From Xiphophorus maculatus (Eukaryota > Chordata > Actinopteri > Cyprinodontiformes > Poeciliidae): a DNA stretch of 64,000 nt. The stretch lies in contig NC_036447.1 of assembly GCF_002775205.1 (NCBI RefSeq), positions 11,024,501 to 11,088,500 of the forward strand, given 5' to 3'. Positions 23,401-34,400 of the stretch are shown in pieces. Positions within the stretch are counted from its first letter, which is position 1; every line of letters begins with the position of its first letter. The translations under genes and the position numbers were made by a program. Below the pieces are notes generated by a model. The model was given only the letters and a program-made list of their open reading frames with translations, did not search any database and had not been told where the DNA came from.

Positions 23401-25115
23401 AGTTCAGCTATCAGGCAGAAAAGGAAATCACTGTCATCACAATTACCACCATTAACATATGAATCTTTCTGCTTTGTTCATGCTCTTTGATGTAAACACA
23501 GCACATCTACAATGCATCCAATCACCTAATGAGATGTTTGCAGCATGAACTGAGCCTTACTTCTGTCGACTTGCAGGTGGATGAAGCCTCTACCGGACAA
23601 AGTTAAGGTCATGACATCGTCAGCACACTCCACCAGAGGTCTCATGGCCTCCCATTCAGAGAAATATGGGCTAGAGTCAGACGACAGGCCAAAAACCTTC
23701 CCCTGAATTTCAGAGAAACCTGAAGGATACAGAAAAATATCTCCAGATTAATGTCAACATGTCTAAATTTATTAAATGCTTGCACTGATCATGTATATTA
23801 TTTTTTACTTCTTGAAGACGCAGACATTACACTTAAATACAATTTAGAAACGTCAAAGCCCAGAAACGTCAAAGTCCAGTTTTAAATACTTCCAGTTAAA
23901 ACTGGAAGTATTTAACTGGAGGTAAATACTTCCAGTTTACCTCATGCAGCTCTGAACAATGTTTTCTAGTATATTGAGCAAAATGTAATTCAGGCACATG
24001 AACAGTTATTGCATGGTTGGGGTGGGTTTAGTAATAAATAAATCAAATTAGAACTGCTTTAATGTTAGCCAAGCACAATCCCTTGCAGGCAAAAGAGTGA
24101 GGATATATCAGTCTGGATGTGATAACATTTACAGCTCATGCTAACTGTATACATAATAAAAGTGCAAAACTAGTTTGTTAAAAGCCCGTAAAATAAATTA
24201 CTAAAAAATGCTATTCAAGAAAACATCTATACATAAGGAGCTAGAGATTAGGGCGTTGGCAATGAGGCCTTCCTAATAATTGAAGTTCACCCCAACAGTC
24301 TGAATAAAAGTGGAAACACCCAAAAATATGCTGAATTATAAGTGTTTGAAGCTATGTCAATAAACATTTCCCCATTCATTATTAAGACTATGAACAATTT
24401 TTAGTGTGCCAATCTTTCAAAATAAAATGCAAATAAAATCGTTTTACTGACGCTAATTTCCAATGAGAAACTAATGAAGTTGACGTAAATGTCATGGTGT
24501 TAATTTGATATATTCTTATTTATGTCATGCGACAACAGCTGTAAAATGGCTGAATTTCTTCTGGGTTTAATTCATTAAAATACTTCCAGCTTACCGTACA
24601 ATAGAGTTTCCCCACAGTTGTATTTACTATGTAAAGAACTTTGGTCAACTTTTTTTGTTTTCAGCAGTGTAAATAAATTTTACCTCACCTGTAAAATCTG
24701 CTTGATAACCATCTTCAGAGTCTGGAGCAAAGGGTCTTCCTTCTTCCTTGACGTTACCAGCGGTCCAGGTGGGGCTAATGAGGGCTAACCTGTCGCTAGT
24801 TTGATCACGTTCTGGTGTCCTGACACCTGGGTGTGGGTTTGCAGGATGCTTAATGTCTAGCTGGGGCTCCAGGAGTTCCGACAGGATGGATAAATTCCCA
24901 CTGGGGGTCCATATAACCTGTTTAACCGTATACGGCTGTCCTCGCTGACCGTCTTCAGGCCTCTCCTCCCAGGCTAAGGCTGACTCTCCTCGCTTGGTGG
25001 TCGAATCATCTTCCCTTCGCGCTAAACTAACCGAACCACTTAATTGAAAAGAATAGAAAAGAACAATAAGCACTATTAAAAATAAACGTATTTCTCTTAT
25101 TAGCTCGCAAGGCAT
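11467..25115 (-). CDS. ZP1/ZP4-like zona pellucida (egg envelope) protein with trefoil and ZP domains, 17 exons
   Basis: Coding exons: 24689-25115, 23561-23719, 23152-23270, 22885-23068, 21333-21445, 20172-21249, 19538-19662, 18428-18683, 18076-18203, 17877-17973, 17658-17780, 17206-17378, 14412-14509, 12751-12878, 11985-12165, 11732-11876, 11467-11541. Phases agree throughout and give 1202 residues. It should be a structural protein of the egg envelope. A hydrophobic signal peptide covers about residues 1-32; the ATG at 25115 is used because upstream in-frame codons contain no ATG. Order: ZP-N-like module with a Glu-Cys-x-Asp-Asp-Val-Met start and a Tyr-Cys-Gly-Tyr block (about 170-260); Pro/Tyr/Gln-rich region (about 350-670); two more ZP-N-like modules (about 675-760 and 790-890); P-type trefoil with six Cys (about 896-936); ZP domain with four Cys in ZP-N and six in ZP-C (about 937-1202). 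N-glycosylation sequons include Asn-Arg-Thr and Asn-Ser-Thr. The end, Cys-Phe-Gly-His-stop, has no furin site or membrane segment, as in secreted teleost envelope proteins. Mammalian ZP1 is about half as long. ZP1 versus ZP4 naming is uncertain. Confidence 0.9.
14510..17205. other. Largest early intron of the ZP gene, no gene inside
   Basis: This intron separates ZP exons 12 and 13 and splits the ZP-N part of the ZP domain. It holds AT-rich sequence, with no exon or recognisable transposon. A perfect 26-bp palindrome lies at 16377-16402. Confidence 0.6.
16377..16402. repeat. Perfect 26-bp palindrome
   Basis: CAAAAGGCTTATG followed directly by its reverse complement, with no spacer, in a ZP gene intron. 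Just left of it, GAGCATT (16360-16366) and AATGCTC (16371-16377) form another small inverted repeat that shares its last base. Confidence 0.9.
17658..17780 (-). other. Exon encoding the P-type trefoil domain of the ZP protein
   Basis: The exon is symmetrical (phase 1 at both ends) and encodes exactly one trefoil module of about 41 residues. Six cysteines are in the canonical pattern, including the adjacent pair in Gly-Cys-Cys-Phe and the ending Pro-Pro-Ala-Cys-Tyr-Tyr. In ZP1 and ZP4 this module sits directly before the ZP domain, as here. A phase 1-1 exon can be gained or lost without breaking frame, which fits its modular history. Confidence 0.9.
18923..19148. mobile_element. Non-autonomous hAT-type MITE (226 bp)
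   Basis: The element starts CAGGGGTGTCAAACTCCAGT and ends with the near-exact reverse complement (ACTGGAGTTTGACACCCCTG). Terminal inverted repeats extend about 42 bp with a couple of mismatches. It is flanked by an identical 8-bp direct repeat, gtttagat, at 18915-18922 and 19149-19156. TIRs starting CAGGG with an 8-bp target duplication mark the hAT superfamily. It has no coding capacity and lies in the ZP intron between exons 7 and 8. The good TIR match and intact duplication suggest a fairly recent insertion. Confidence 0.85.
20172..21249 (-). other. Large Pro/Tyr/Gln-rich exon of the ZP gene
   Basis: One uninterrupted 1078-nt exon supplies about 359 residues, while the other exons are 75-427 nt. 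Most of it is Pro, Tyr, Gln, His, Ser and Phe with irregular Pro-Tyr and Pro-Gln motifs. Only its ends look folded: a start with Gly-Asp-Leu-Gln-Tyr-Val-Leu-Ser-Cys-Pro, and an end with Gln-Cys-Met-Gln-Asp-Ser-Met that opens the next ZP-N-like module. Pro/Gln-rich stretches occur in the N-terminal part of teleost choriogenin H-type and avian ZP1 proteins, where they are thought to be cross-linking substrate. Here the stretch sits between ZP-N-like modules and is rich in Tyr. Confidence 0.85.
21446..22884. other. ZP intron 4 with possible unidentified repeat
   Basis: The intron between ZP exons 4 and 5. The part at about 21770-22150 has the patchy, non-AT-biased look of a decayed repeat but I cannot assign it to a family. 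A hairpin with 16-bp arms lies at 22254-22295. Confidence 0.35.
22254..22295. repeat. Hairpin with 16-bp perfect arms
   Basis: TTTTGTGCTGTGAATA at 22254-22269 and its reverse complement at 22280-22295, with a 10-nt loop that itself repeats 'gtgaatat'. It lies in a ZP gene intron. Confidence 0.9.
23882..23938. repeat. Three-arm quasi-palindrome
   Basis: AAATACTTCCAGTT occurs at 23884-23897, its reverse complement at 23900-23913, and the direct form again at 23924-23937. All copies are exact. It lies in the ZP intron between exons 1 and 2. Confidence 0.9.
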
Positions 25116-25779
25116 CGCCGGTTTGAAGAAGCGCTTTCCTAACACGCACACTCACGAGTCACCTGAACACGAGGCAATTAATTAGGAGTCGTCAAGCTCC
25201 AGCCAATTAAAGAGCAGCAAGTCGTCACAAAACATGGAAACTGGGAGAAAGTTTCTGCTGGGCAGTGATTGAGATTTTTTTATTTTTTTATTTTTACGAT
25301 GCATTGTCAGTATAAATTCTAAAATGAATTGGATCAATTTTACTCTGATAAATTGTTTGAATTTAATACAAATAAAACAAGTGTGAAAATTTGCTTCATT
25401 TTTTTCTTTATATTTGAATCAACATTTCTAAACAGCGATGTAAATGTAACAGCCGAATGATTCTTAACTAAAAAACTTTAATTCAACATTTTCAAAATAT
25501 ACTTACATCTTAAAACACAATTTTTAAGATCATTATATTCAAACTTGTTAAGAAGAAAAAAGAATTCTATGGCCCACAAATACTTTTAACTCAGCAATCT
25601 TGGCCTGAGAGTTTATAAATTTTTTTATTAATTCTGTAGCTTAGTACCTTTATTGTATTATTTTAAATGAAGGCGACTAAATGCAAAACATAGCAGTCAC
25701 TAAATCTTAATTGGTGGTTGGTCTTAATGAAGCTGCCAGCAGATGCTTCCTAAATATGATTATTTTTTCTGTCCAGGCT

Positions 25780-25935
25780 CAGCAGTGGATCCAGATTAAA
25801 AGTAAATAATTATTAATAATAAAACCTTTGTGCATTTAGGACTGGAAACCTCTCCAGCAATGACCGTTGCATATAGGCACTAGCCCCCTTATTATCCTGC
25901 AAGGACAGGCAGCTATAGAAAACGGATGAATTAGT
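25780..25935 (+). repeat. Possible retroelement 3' tail, decayed
   Basis: The sequence around 25895-25925, with a 'cctgcaaggacaggcagcta' stretch followed by 'tagaaaacggatgaa', resembles the conserved 3' end shared by many teleost LINEs and SINEs. There is no flanking duplication I can recognise and no poly(A). Assignment is tentative. Confidence 0.3.
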
Positions 25936-28900
25936 GCATTTATGTGCCCTTGGTGAGTCATATCTTTTTGTCCTGAAAAAAGGTGCAGAAATACTTTGAA
26001 TATCAGAAATCTTCTTGCAGGGGTTGTGAGTGCAGATGAAAGTCAGGTTTGCTCCTAAACAAATCCAGCAAGAGATATGAAGACTACAACTGTTGTTTGC
26101 TTAATTATTTTTTGCTTGAGGAAAAGAAGGACACTGATATAAACTGAGAGCACGGGAAAGGGGATACGAGAGCTGTTGAAAGGGATGGGAAACCGTGGGC
26201 ATGTTCCACTAGCAAAGCCTAAAACATCAGAGGATATCAGCAACCTCTTGGTTCTTTCCCAGTATCGCTGCTTGATACAACACCAGGCTGACTGTTGTCC
26301 AAATACAAAATGTTACCAACTCCAGTTCCAGATGCATTCCACTTTTATTGGTTAACATTTTGGCCCCAGCAGCTTGCACAACTCTTCAGAAGCATAATCT
26401 GATTTGAGCCCACTCACCCCCTCTTTGTCTCTCAGAAAACAAACCCTCTCTACGTCTAACATCAAACCATGTCATGTTCACTAAGTCGTCGGTCTGTTAA
26501 TCCCGAGTGAAACTCTACTGTCAACAAAAGAGGAAAAGAGTGAGACACAGCAAAAGAGGAAGTGTATGCGTCTGCACCCTTCCTGGCTCAGACAGAATAA
26601 AGCAGCCATTGTAGTATTCAGAGCAGGACTTCATCAGTCCAGGCCAGTTTCTCTGAGAGATCACCGGCTGTCAGATAACCGCGCTCTCAAGAAGCCACTC
26701 TGTGACAGTTTGTTTCATCCAAGATGGATGATGCTTAAATTCTGCCAACTAATCCCGTAACATCATGACTTTACTTCACCCATGCTCGTAAAAAAATATT
26801 TGTCTGGCAATCTCCATTTTGATTATGTGTATTTGAATGAAATGTATTCTACTGCACAAATGCAATGTGTGCGCAGTAGAATATTCCACAAACATAGAAT
26901 ATTGACATGAACAAAGTCCTTTCTGTTACTGAGAGGTAATATAAAGTATTTACTACTCAGTCCTCAGGCTGGCATAAAAAAAAAAATCTGATTAACTTCA
27001 GATTTCACTGATGTTAGAGTACCAGAATTTTATGAATGCTAGAGACAGGGCATGTTTCATTATACAGGCCTGTTATGATGTCAGTGAGTGAAAAACAATG
27101 AGATTATATAAAATGGGGAGAAAAGTATTGAACATTGCAAATGAATAGTTCTTGCAGTTTCACTTGCATAATAATCATATCACCAATAACTATGGGCCAC
27201 AAAAAATATTAGCTAATCATGTCGTACATTGCTGTCTGGCTCTCCAGTAATGCGATTTCTGATGTTTGTTGTTTGATGCAGAAGACAGTGTTAAAGAAAA
27301 TCATCAAGATGTTCTGGTAAAGTCATAAAGAAAACTACTTAAATGTTTAATTCCAACTTATTCTATAAAATATTGTTGAACTATAAATAGTGGGTTTCTT
27401 TTGTTGAAGTTTCCTGGATAGACTACTCATGACCTTCATTCTATTTGCAGTGGATGCAAATGAAAAAAAACATCAACATCATTTAATAAAATGTTTTTTT
27501 CATCACGACCTGCATCCATGTTATTACATATCACTTAATTTCCTAATTTTGTGCGGCCCTTATGTGTAACACAGGAAACACAGAGTTAAATCCAAGTTTC
27601 CACATTGAGTAGACCAGGAAACTGGTTACTTTTCCAATATATAACCCTTTTTCTTCAGTTTGAAGACAGACAGAGCCAAAAAAAAAAAAAAAAAAACATA
27701 AAAATTGCCTTCAGGTTTTCAACAACTTTCTGGCTTGGTGCTTATGGGGTAAACAGAGATGTTCCAAAACAATGAGAAAAGCTGGCCAGCTCAGAGGCAA
27801 GGGACATAATAACTGTCATTCTCTGTCTAAGACAATGATTCTCTTATTTAATGAAGACCTTCAGAGAAGACTTGGAGACACCAGCATTGAGGAATGTTCT
27901 TACAGCTACAGACTTCCAACTATAAATTTATACCGCTGACACTTTTAGACACTTTATGACTTTGCAAGAACAAACTTTAATGCATTTTATTAGAATTTTA
28001 GGTAGACAGTCACAACGAAGTGCATTATTTTCTAACAGGTTATGTGCTGTAACCTGCCAAAGATTTTTTGCAAAGGGATCTATATATGTGGTGCTGCTCT
28101 GTAGCATCTGCAATTAACAAAATTATTGCATGGGAGAGGAAGTTGGGCCTCAGAGGCAGGTTTTCTGTAAGACAATTCTTGCTGCAGACGTAAATATTCA
28201 GACTGAGGGGTATTATCCAATTGAAAACATAACAAACAGCTTGACGAATTATAATTTTTAACCCTCTAGTATATGGAGATGCTGTTCTTGAACAGGGAGA
28301 GCTGGTTCGAGTTATTGGAAGATGGATCAAGATCCACAATAATCTGAAGGTTGTGATAAGAAAATATCAAAATGCAAAATAAGAAAAAGAAAAATCGAGA
28401 GATATGAATAACTTTACAAGGAATTGAACCTCTTTACCTTGACATCATGAAAAGCAGAAAATTTGGTGACCTGCTGTGCCTGTTTATATTCAAAACACAT
28501 CATTCTGTGGGGAAAAATAAGATATTAAACATTCGGTCAAAGCAAAGCTCTGATGAAAACTGTGCAGGCATTTTGTCATAGTTCAATGCTACGACAGTGA
28601 ATCCCGAGGTTCAATTGCAGTGTTTCTCACTGATGAGCCTGTTGATACTGTTGATGAACTTATAAATGTGGTTCCGGCATAAAGAAATCAACATACTGTA
28701 GCAGCTGAACATTTATAAAGCTCATAAGTGCATGAAAAATTCCATAGGCTGAGCAGCTCACAGTCATAGTTTTAATCTTTTGAAAATATTTTTATTTTAG
28801 CAAGCACACATGCACAGACACTTTGGGATGTTTTGGATCATCCAATTTCTTTCCACTGAACCAAGTACTAGGGATTCCCTAATCTCAAGAATTTCACAGA

Positions 28901-29819
28901 GGATCATGCATATTTTCTTTTATAACCCTTTAAATGCTGTCACACAACATTAGAAGATAATTTGCATGGAATTTTGTGGCTATTTACACTAAACCTGGCC
29001 TTCATGCAAAAATGAACTGTAAAAAGGATGGATTGAACTGAAATTGATCTTTTTCATTAGAGGGAACTCTATGAGGTAAAATGTTGAAGCAAAATGTACT
29101 ATTTGTGTACTGGTGTTGAGTGAAAAATAATTTTGAAAATATAAAGCAGAAAGGCCTTTCTTCCAGGAATAAGTTATTAATGAGTTCCTATTGGGGTTGC
29201 CACGGTTTCAGGAGCCTAAACTTAGTCTGGGTCAACCTTTTGGAAGAGAAATATTGTCATTCGGTAACTTCACAATTTCAGTCTTTTCAGATCTCAGATG
29301 TTGTTGGTATTTAGAAGAATGTTTTCTTCATCAGATATATGTCAACTTTATGCAAACCCTTAATAGGTTGTCCACCATTACAACCTACTTACTTTAACTT
29401 TGACCACAAAGCTATAACATCATGGCATCAAAAATAAAGCAGTTAAATAAAAAAAAAAAACATTATTTACATCAGGTTTCACCAGCAACTGGACAGTTGA
29501 ACATTTTTAAAAACAAACTTTGGATAGGTTGCAATTGGATAATTTGTATAGGTCAAAATATACATCATTAAAGAGCAACTTATTATTTTTTTCTTTTTAC
29601 CTAAATCTGATTTTAAACAATTCAGAAACTGCAAGCCTTTCTTATATAGCAGATGTGTGAGACTCTTTATTTTTTAGATTTACAGACAGGTGAATGGGAA
29701 TAATTTATGGTTTGATGGATAGTTTATTATTGAGCAGGTAAAGAAAATAGAAACGTAAAAAAAAATTAGAATTTTTCACTAAACAAAATTGTGTCCTTTC
29801 AGTATTTTTAACATTAGAA

Positions 29820-29990
29820 GATTCAACCATGTGGCAACATGTTTGGACACGATTGGCCAGCTCTCCAGGGTGAAACATGGTGGCAGCAGAGTCATGCTAT
29901 GGGTTGATAGTTTGCAGCTGGGACAGAAGTGATCATACTAATACTTTTGATCAAGTTTATCCAAAACAGGAGCCTTGTTGCTGAAACTTA
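29820..29990 (+). repeat. Decayed repeat fragment with transposase-like core
   Basis: The core 'gggtgaaacatggtggcagc' followed by 'agagtcatgctatggg' (about 29868-29905) matches the core found in the other copies of the family. Translated, it resembles the Val-Lys-His-Gly-Gly-Ser to Met-Leu-Trp stretch of Tc1-like transposases. The rest is strongly diverged. Confidence 0.5.
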
Positions 29991-30414
29991 TGAAATGTAG
30001 ATTTCTAGTTATTGTCTTCTCTTTGCTTTTACCCTCACGCTTTTAAATGTCACCATCAGAGTGTAGCTGTTTCACAGAAGATGGACTCAGATCGCGCTGC
30101 TCCACTGAGTACAAGTCTGTCTAATGTGTCATCATTGCAGAAGTTATTCTGGGTGCACAATGGCACAGAAAATGGAAGTTAGAGGGGATTCTTCCTCAAA
30201 CTTCCATCAACACACGGGGAAAGTTGAGCCACTCGACTCAAACATTTAAAAATACAAAACATCACACTAACTCATCACAAAGTCGGATTTTTAGATGCGA
30301 CCCGTTTTACGCACAGTTTTAAGTACACCATGACAGCATTTCCGTGGTTTGAGTCTTTCTTTTATTGAAAAAAATACACACATATATATTTGAGACTTTC
30401 TGGGTGGGGCTAAG

Positions 30415-30548
30415 AGGAGAGAGTAAAAAGGGGTGGAAAGAGAGTGAGAAAACAGGGAGATGTGTGTGTTGAGAATTAGAAGCAGGGTGGGGACACACTT
30501 TTACACATTCCCAAGCAGCTGCTGCGCCGAAACTTGAAGCGCTTTCAG
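30415..30548 (+). promoter_or_regulatory. emp2: Putative emp2 promoter and untranslated first exon
   Basis: A TATATAT stretch at 30383-30389 and a GC/KLF-type box, GGGTGGGGC, at 30402-30410 precede a purine-rich segment that ends in a good splice donor, CAG|GTAACT, with exon end 30548. Joining this donor to the acceptor at 31393 would place only nine bases of leader before the emp2 ATG. The exact transcription start is unknown. Confidence 0.45.
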
Positions 30549-30834
30549 GTAACTTTTATTCATTCTGTAGCTATTTCAGAGAAGTCCCGGATTACCGGAC
30601 ATACTCTTCGGAACTGTGTTATCAGTCTTATTTGTTATTATAAAGAGAGATAACGTTAGCCGAGTGCACTGTAAAAGCGTTGAAGGGTAAAATAAGCACA
30701 ATAAGTGCGCCAAAGAGGTTGCACATCTAATATAGTCATTTTTGTTTTTGTGCAAGTTAGAGTTGTGAGTCGTTTTTTCCTTGCTGGATTCTCGCGCTCT
30801 TTCTAAAGTTGTTGACTGCGGTGTTGGGCCGGGC

Positions 30835-30849
30835 CTGTGTGTGTCCGTG

Positions 30850-30942
<93 letters not shown>
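30835..30942. repeat. (TG)n dinucleotide microsatellite in emp2 intron 1
   Basis: A nearly pure TG run of about 108 bp (pure from about 30856) with two early interruptions. It sits in the first intron of emp2, about 300 bp after the untranslated exon. Alternating purine-pyrimidine tracts of this length can adopt Z-DNA. Length is probably polymorphic. Confidence 0.95.
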
Positions 30943-30944
<2 letters not shown>

Positions 30945-31402
30945 CTGAAGGGGTCCCATTTGGGAATGCCCAAACACGTCCAAACAAACGCGTCTTTCTC
31001 GTCGACGGATACTGCGGAAAGCGGTGAAAACGAGAAGATAAGCGAAGAGCAGTAGTTTTCAGAGCATTTAACTGGGGAGGAATTGACTTTAAGTTGCTAG
31101 AAAAGAGGACTGAGTTGTAAAATGAAGCGCTTTGGAGCGTCAAACCGCCTAACTGTGCGACGTGTCTGACTCCAAATGTTGTTCCAAAATCCTCCTGACT
31201 CCCGGGGCGTGTTTGGATCCGCATGTAATGGCTCTCTGTCTCTCTCCTCTCTGTTTTCAACGTCTTTCAATGTTAAATTGTATAACTGGAACTCGTGCTG
31301 TGTGTTAATTGATGCGTCCTATAAAGCGCATGTGAGTGGAAAATAAGCAATGATGTGCATCCGTTCGCATTCCTCTCATTTATCAATTTTCAGAGGGTCA
31401 CA

Positions 31403-34400
31403 ATGTTGGTGCTGGCAGGGATCGTCGTTTTGCACGTCACCACCATCATCCTACTCCTGGTGGCCACCATTGATAACGTGAGTACTTTTTATTTTCTTAC
31501 TTAGGGGGGCCAGAAGTGATTTTTCCCCCCCCTACTAACTAATCTGTACGGATGGCAAAATCAAAGCTGGGAAACAAATTTTCACTGTAGGAGTTTAAAA
31601 AACGGCACTGGATGACAAAAATCCCTGCTAATTTGTTTTCAATTTGGATGATGACATCACAAGAGGCAACAGAACTGAGCTCATGGGTTTCAGTCAGTCA
31701 ACCCCTTCACCAATTTGTGCCCGATATTTTGCCATTTTAAAAATGCAACCATCTTTGGTAAAAACCGTTGTAAAAGTTAAATAAAGTTAGCTGAGATGGC
31801 CAATGACCACTTATGTATACTGTACTAGTAGATTCAGGTTAGGAAAAAATATATAAAAACTACTTTAATTTTGGAAATTTACAAAAAGGAGATGGCACCC
31901 ATTTGGCGGAATGACCCATTTCATGTAATCACTAATGAAAGCAAGCCATTGTGAAAGCTAGACTGCAGCTCTAACATACATAGCTTCATGTTTTACTGTG
32001 GAGAGTTTTTTCACTAGTAACAGTGGACTGTGAGCGGTTTATGATGATAACAATCTGTTCATGTTAGCTGTGGGGTGATAAACACTGATGCTACTTTAAC
32101 TGAGGGTTGTATTAAATGTCCTTGGATCATTTGAAATCAAAAAAGAACTTAAGAAACCCTGAAATATTATTAAGCTGGCTAAGTCATTACACATTCTCAA
32201 CTTATCAAAGTAAAAGCAGAGCACTTCCTGCTCTGTTCATTCAGAAATTCTACATTCTTGCTCATTTGGTGTCTTTACTGACCTCTGCCCATTATTTTGC
32301 ACTTTATAGCTTACAAAGGGACCCTGATGCAAAAGAAAACATTGACAAATAGAGGGAAGGTTTAATTTATCTTACACTGTGTTTTAAAGAATCATTGTTT
32401 AATATAGATTTATCCAGTTCATGTTTGATCAGTTGAGATATTTCAAACAAACAATCTTGAAAGATAAATACATTCCAGATTCCTCAAAAACTGTAAAACA
32501 TCCTTTAGTTTACTTTTTAAAGGAAGCTTTCAAGCAGATGCCAACTTTAGCATCAGTATTGGCTAACAGCTAGCCTGTCTCTGTAATCACTTAGTGTAAA
32601 TCTTTATTCCAGATGTAGAAGTCTCACCATTAGTTGACCTTTAATTATGAGACTTAAGTACAATTTCCTTTTCCACTTAGCAATAAGAGTCTGGAAAATA
32701 ACAATAAGGTGGAAAGCTTAAAACACTCCTTCATATTCAGGACTAATGATATTACCCTACACAAAGACACTGTATGCTAACAACAATGGGATAGTCCTTC
32801 AGGAAACATACTTCACATTGATTAGAAATGTTGTGGATTTTTAATATCAAAAAGTTTTATGAAAATATTATTTAACCTAGCCCTAACCCTACATTTTTAA
32901 CATTTTTGGCAAATATTCCTGAAATCCATGAGGTGTTTTCCACTGCAGCTCCAATATTTTGGTGCGACAATAAATAACAACATGTAAACACCTCAAAATA
33001 GGGAATTTGATTAAAACAATAGTGAATAACAAAGAGAATAAAAAAGACAAAATTGTCTAAAAGAACTGTGATTATTTGCTATATGCTATGTGATGTCAAC
33101 AAGTGTGTGTGTGTGTAAAATATTCTTACGAAGACTGTGGATTTTGTCTTGACTAAATAATGCTCTACAACAAAATAGCAAAACAAATAGAAAAACCAAA
33201 CATGACATGTTGTTTTGTATGTGATTTCCCATGTTTAAAGTGAATTTGATTTTACATAAAAGTCTGACTGATCGCATTAAGTTATATCTCAGTTTTTTCA
33301 GTTCAGAAGTTTTCAACAGTGCCTTTCCCTGCACCTTTGGCCTCACAGTGCAAGTGTGTAAAGCATCAAGAATAAAGCCTGACTTAAATGTCAAAATATG
33401 TTTTCGCCGCCCACTGTGTTGCAGATCTTCAGACCTCCACATGCACAAAAACAAGCAGAGCAATGTGTATAGAATAATAAAAAAAGCTTTGTAAGACAAC
33501 AGTGAATTGGTCTGCCCACATTGATAAACACACGCACACACACACACATTAGAGGGAAAAACAAGATGAGGAAAGAAACCTTTGCCAAGAATACAACTTC
33601 CAAATGTTTGCAATGTAATCATTATGTGCCTCTGTATGTTTTGACATTTATTCTTGTTTTCAGGCCTGGTGGGTTACTGACACTGCATACACAGACCTGT
33701 GGGGCAAGTGGGACTTAATAAACTCAGACTGGCATTATGGCGATCTGAAAAAATACTCAGAAGCTGAATCAGGTTTGAATAAAAAAAAAAAAAAAAAAAA
33801 TTTAAATGAGCGGTGTTAATTGAAAAAGTAAATTTTTTTCTTTTAACTTTCCGTCTCACTGCAGACTTCCTCCAGTCGGTGCAGGCCACCTCGGTCCTGG
33901 CCTGCGTTTTCACCATCCTGGCCCTGTTTGTGTTCGTGGCTCAGCTGTTTACCCTGCCCAAAGGGCAGAGGTTCATCTTCACTGGCATTTTACAGTTAAT
34001 CGCTTGTAAGTAACCTGGAGTCAAATGCAGAGTGCTGCTGTGAGAGATATTGATTCATGTCCCTGTTTCGTATCGCTGCATTTTGTTTCGTACGGATGCC
34101 GCATGCTTGGCTGACCGAGGTCAATAATGCCATTAAACCTCGATGCCTTCAAAACGATGCAGACGATTGAAAAAAAAAATTCTAGCAGAAATAAATGTGA
34201 GATTTTGTAGCGTTACAAAAAGATGCATTATTAGTAATCCCTAAGGCTAACTAACTAAGAATAATAATGTGTTTGAGATCATGTTTTAAAGGTCAGAGAA
34301 AACATGTGATGCTTGAGCCTCCATGCACAGATCAGCTCAAATGAGATGCAAATCCTAAGCTGTAAATGACAGCTTATGTTTGCTCATTATGTAGGTTGTT

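Larger units (their letters stand above)
25116..30400. other. Intergenic region between the ZP gene and emp2
   Basis: No gene is recognised. An E-box, CACCTG, lies at 25160-25165, close upstream of the ZP start; E-boxes bound by FIGLA are known upstream of vertebrate ZP genes, but this one may be chance. The part at 25850-25935 ends with a 'tatagaaaacggatgaa' stretch resembling the 3' tail common to many fish retroelements. A run of 18 A lies near 27680. Parts around 26280-26420 and 27110-27310 look like old repeats but could not be classified. The two gene starts are divergent, about 5 kb apart. Confidence 0.45.

Noticed and set aside
24645..25151. A start for the ZP protein upstream of 25115
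   Set aside because: The in-frame codon at 25151 is GTG, not ATG. The first ATG is at 25115 and is followed at once by a signal peptide.
30576..31260. Long minus- and plus-strand open frames with runs of Thr-His or Cys-Val
   Set aside because: They are only translations of the TG/CA microsatellite in emp2 intron 1.
33086..33622. A 178-codon minus-strand frame in emp2 intron 2
   Set aside because: Composition is Cys/Phe/Leu-rich as expected from AT-rich non-coding DNA, with no family similarity and no good splice sites. A spurious frame is more likely.
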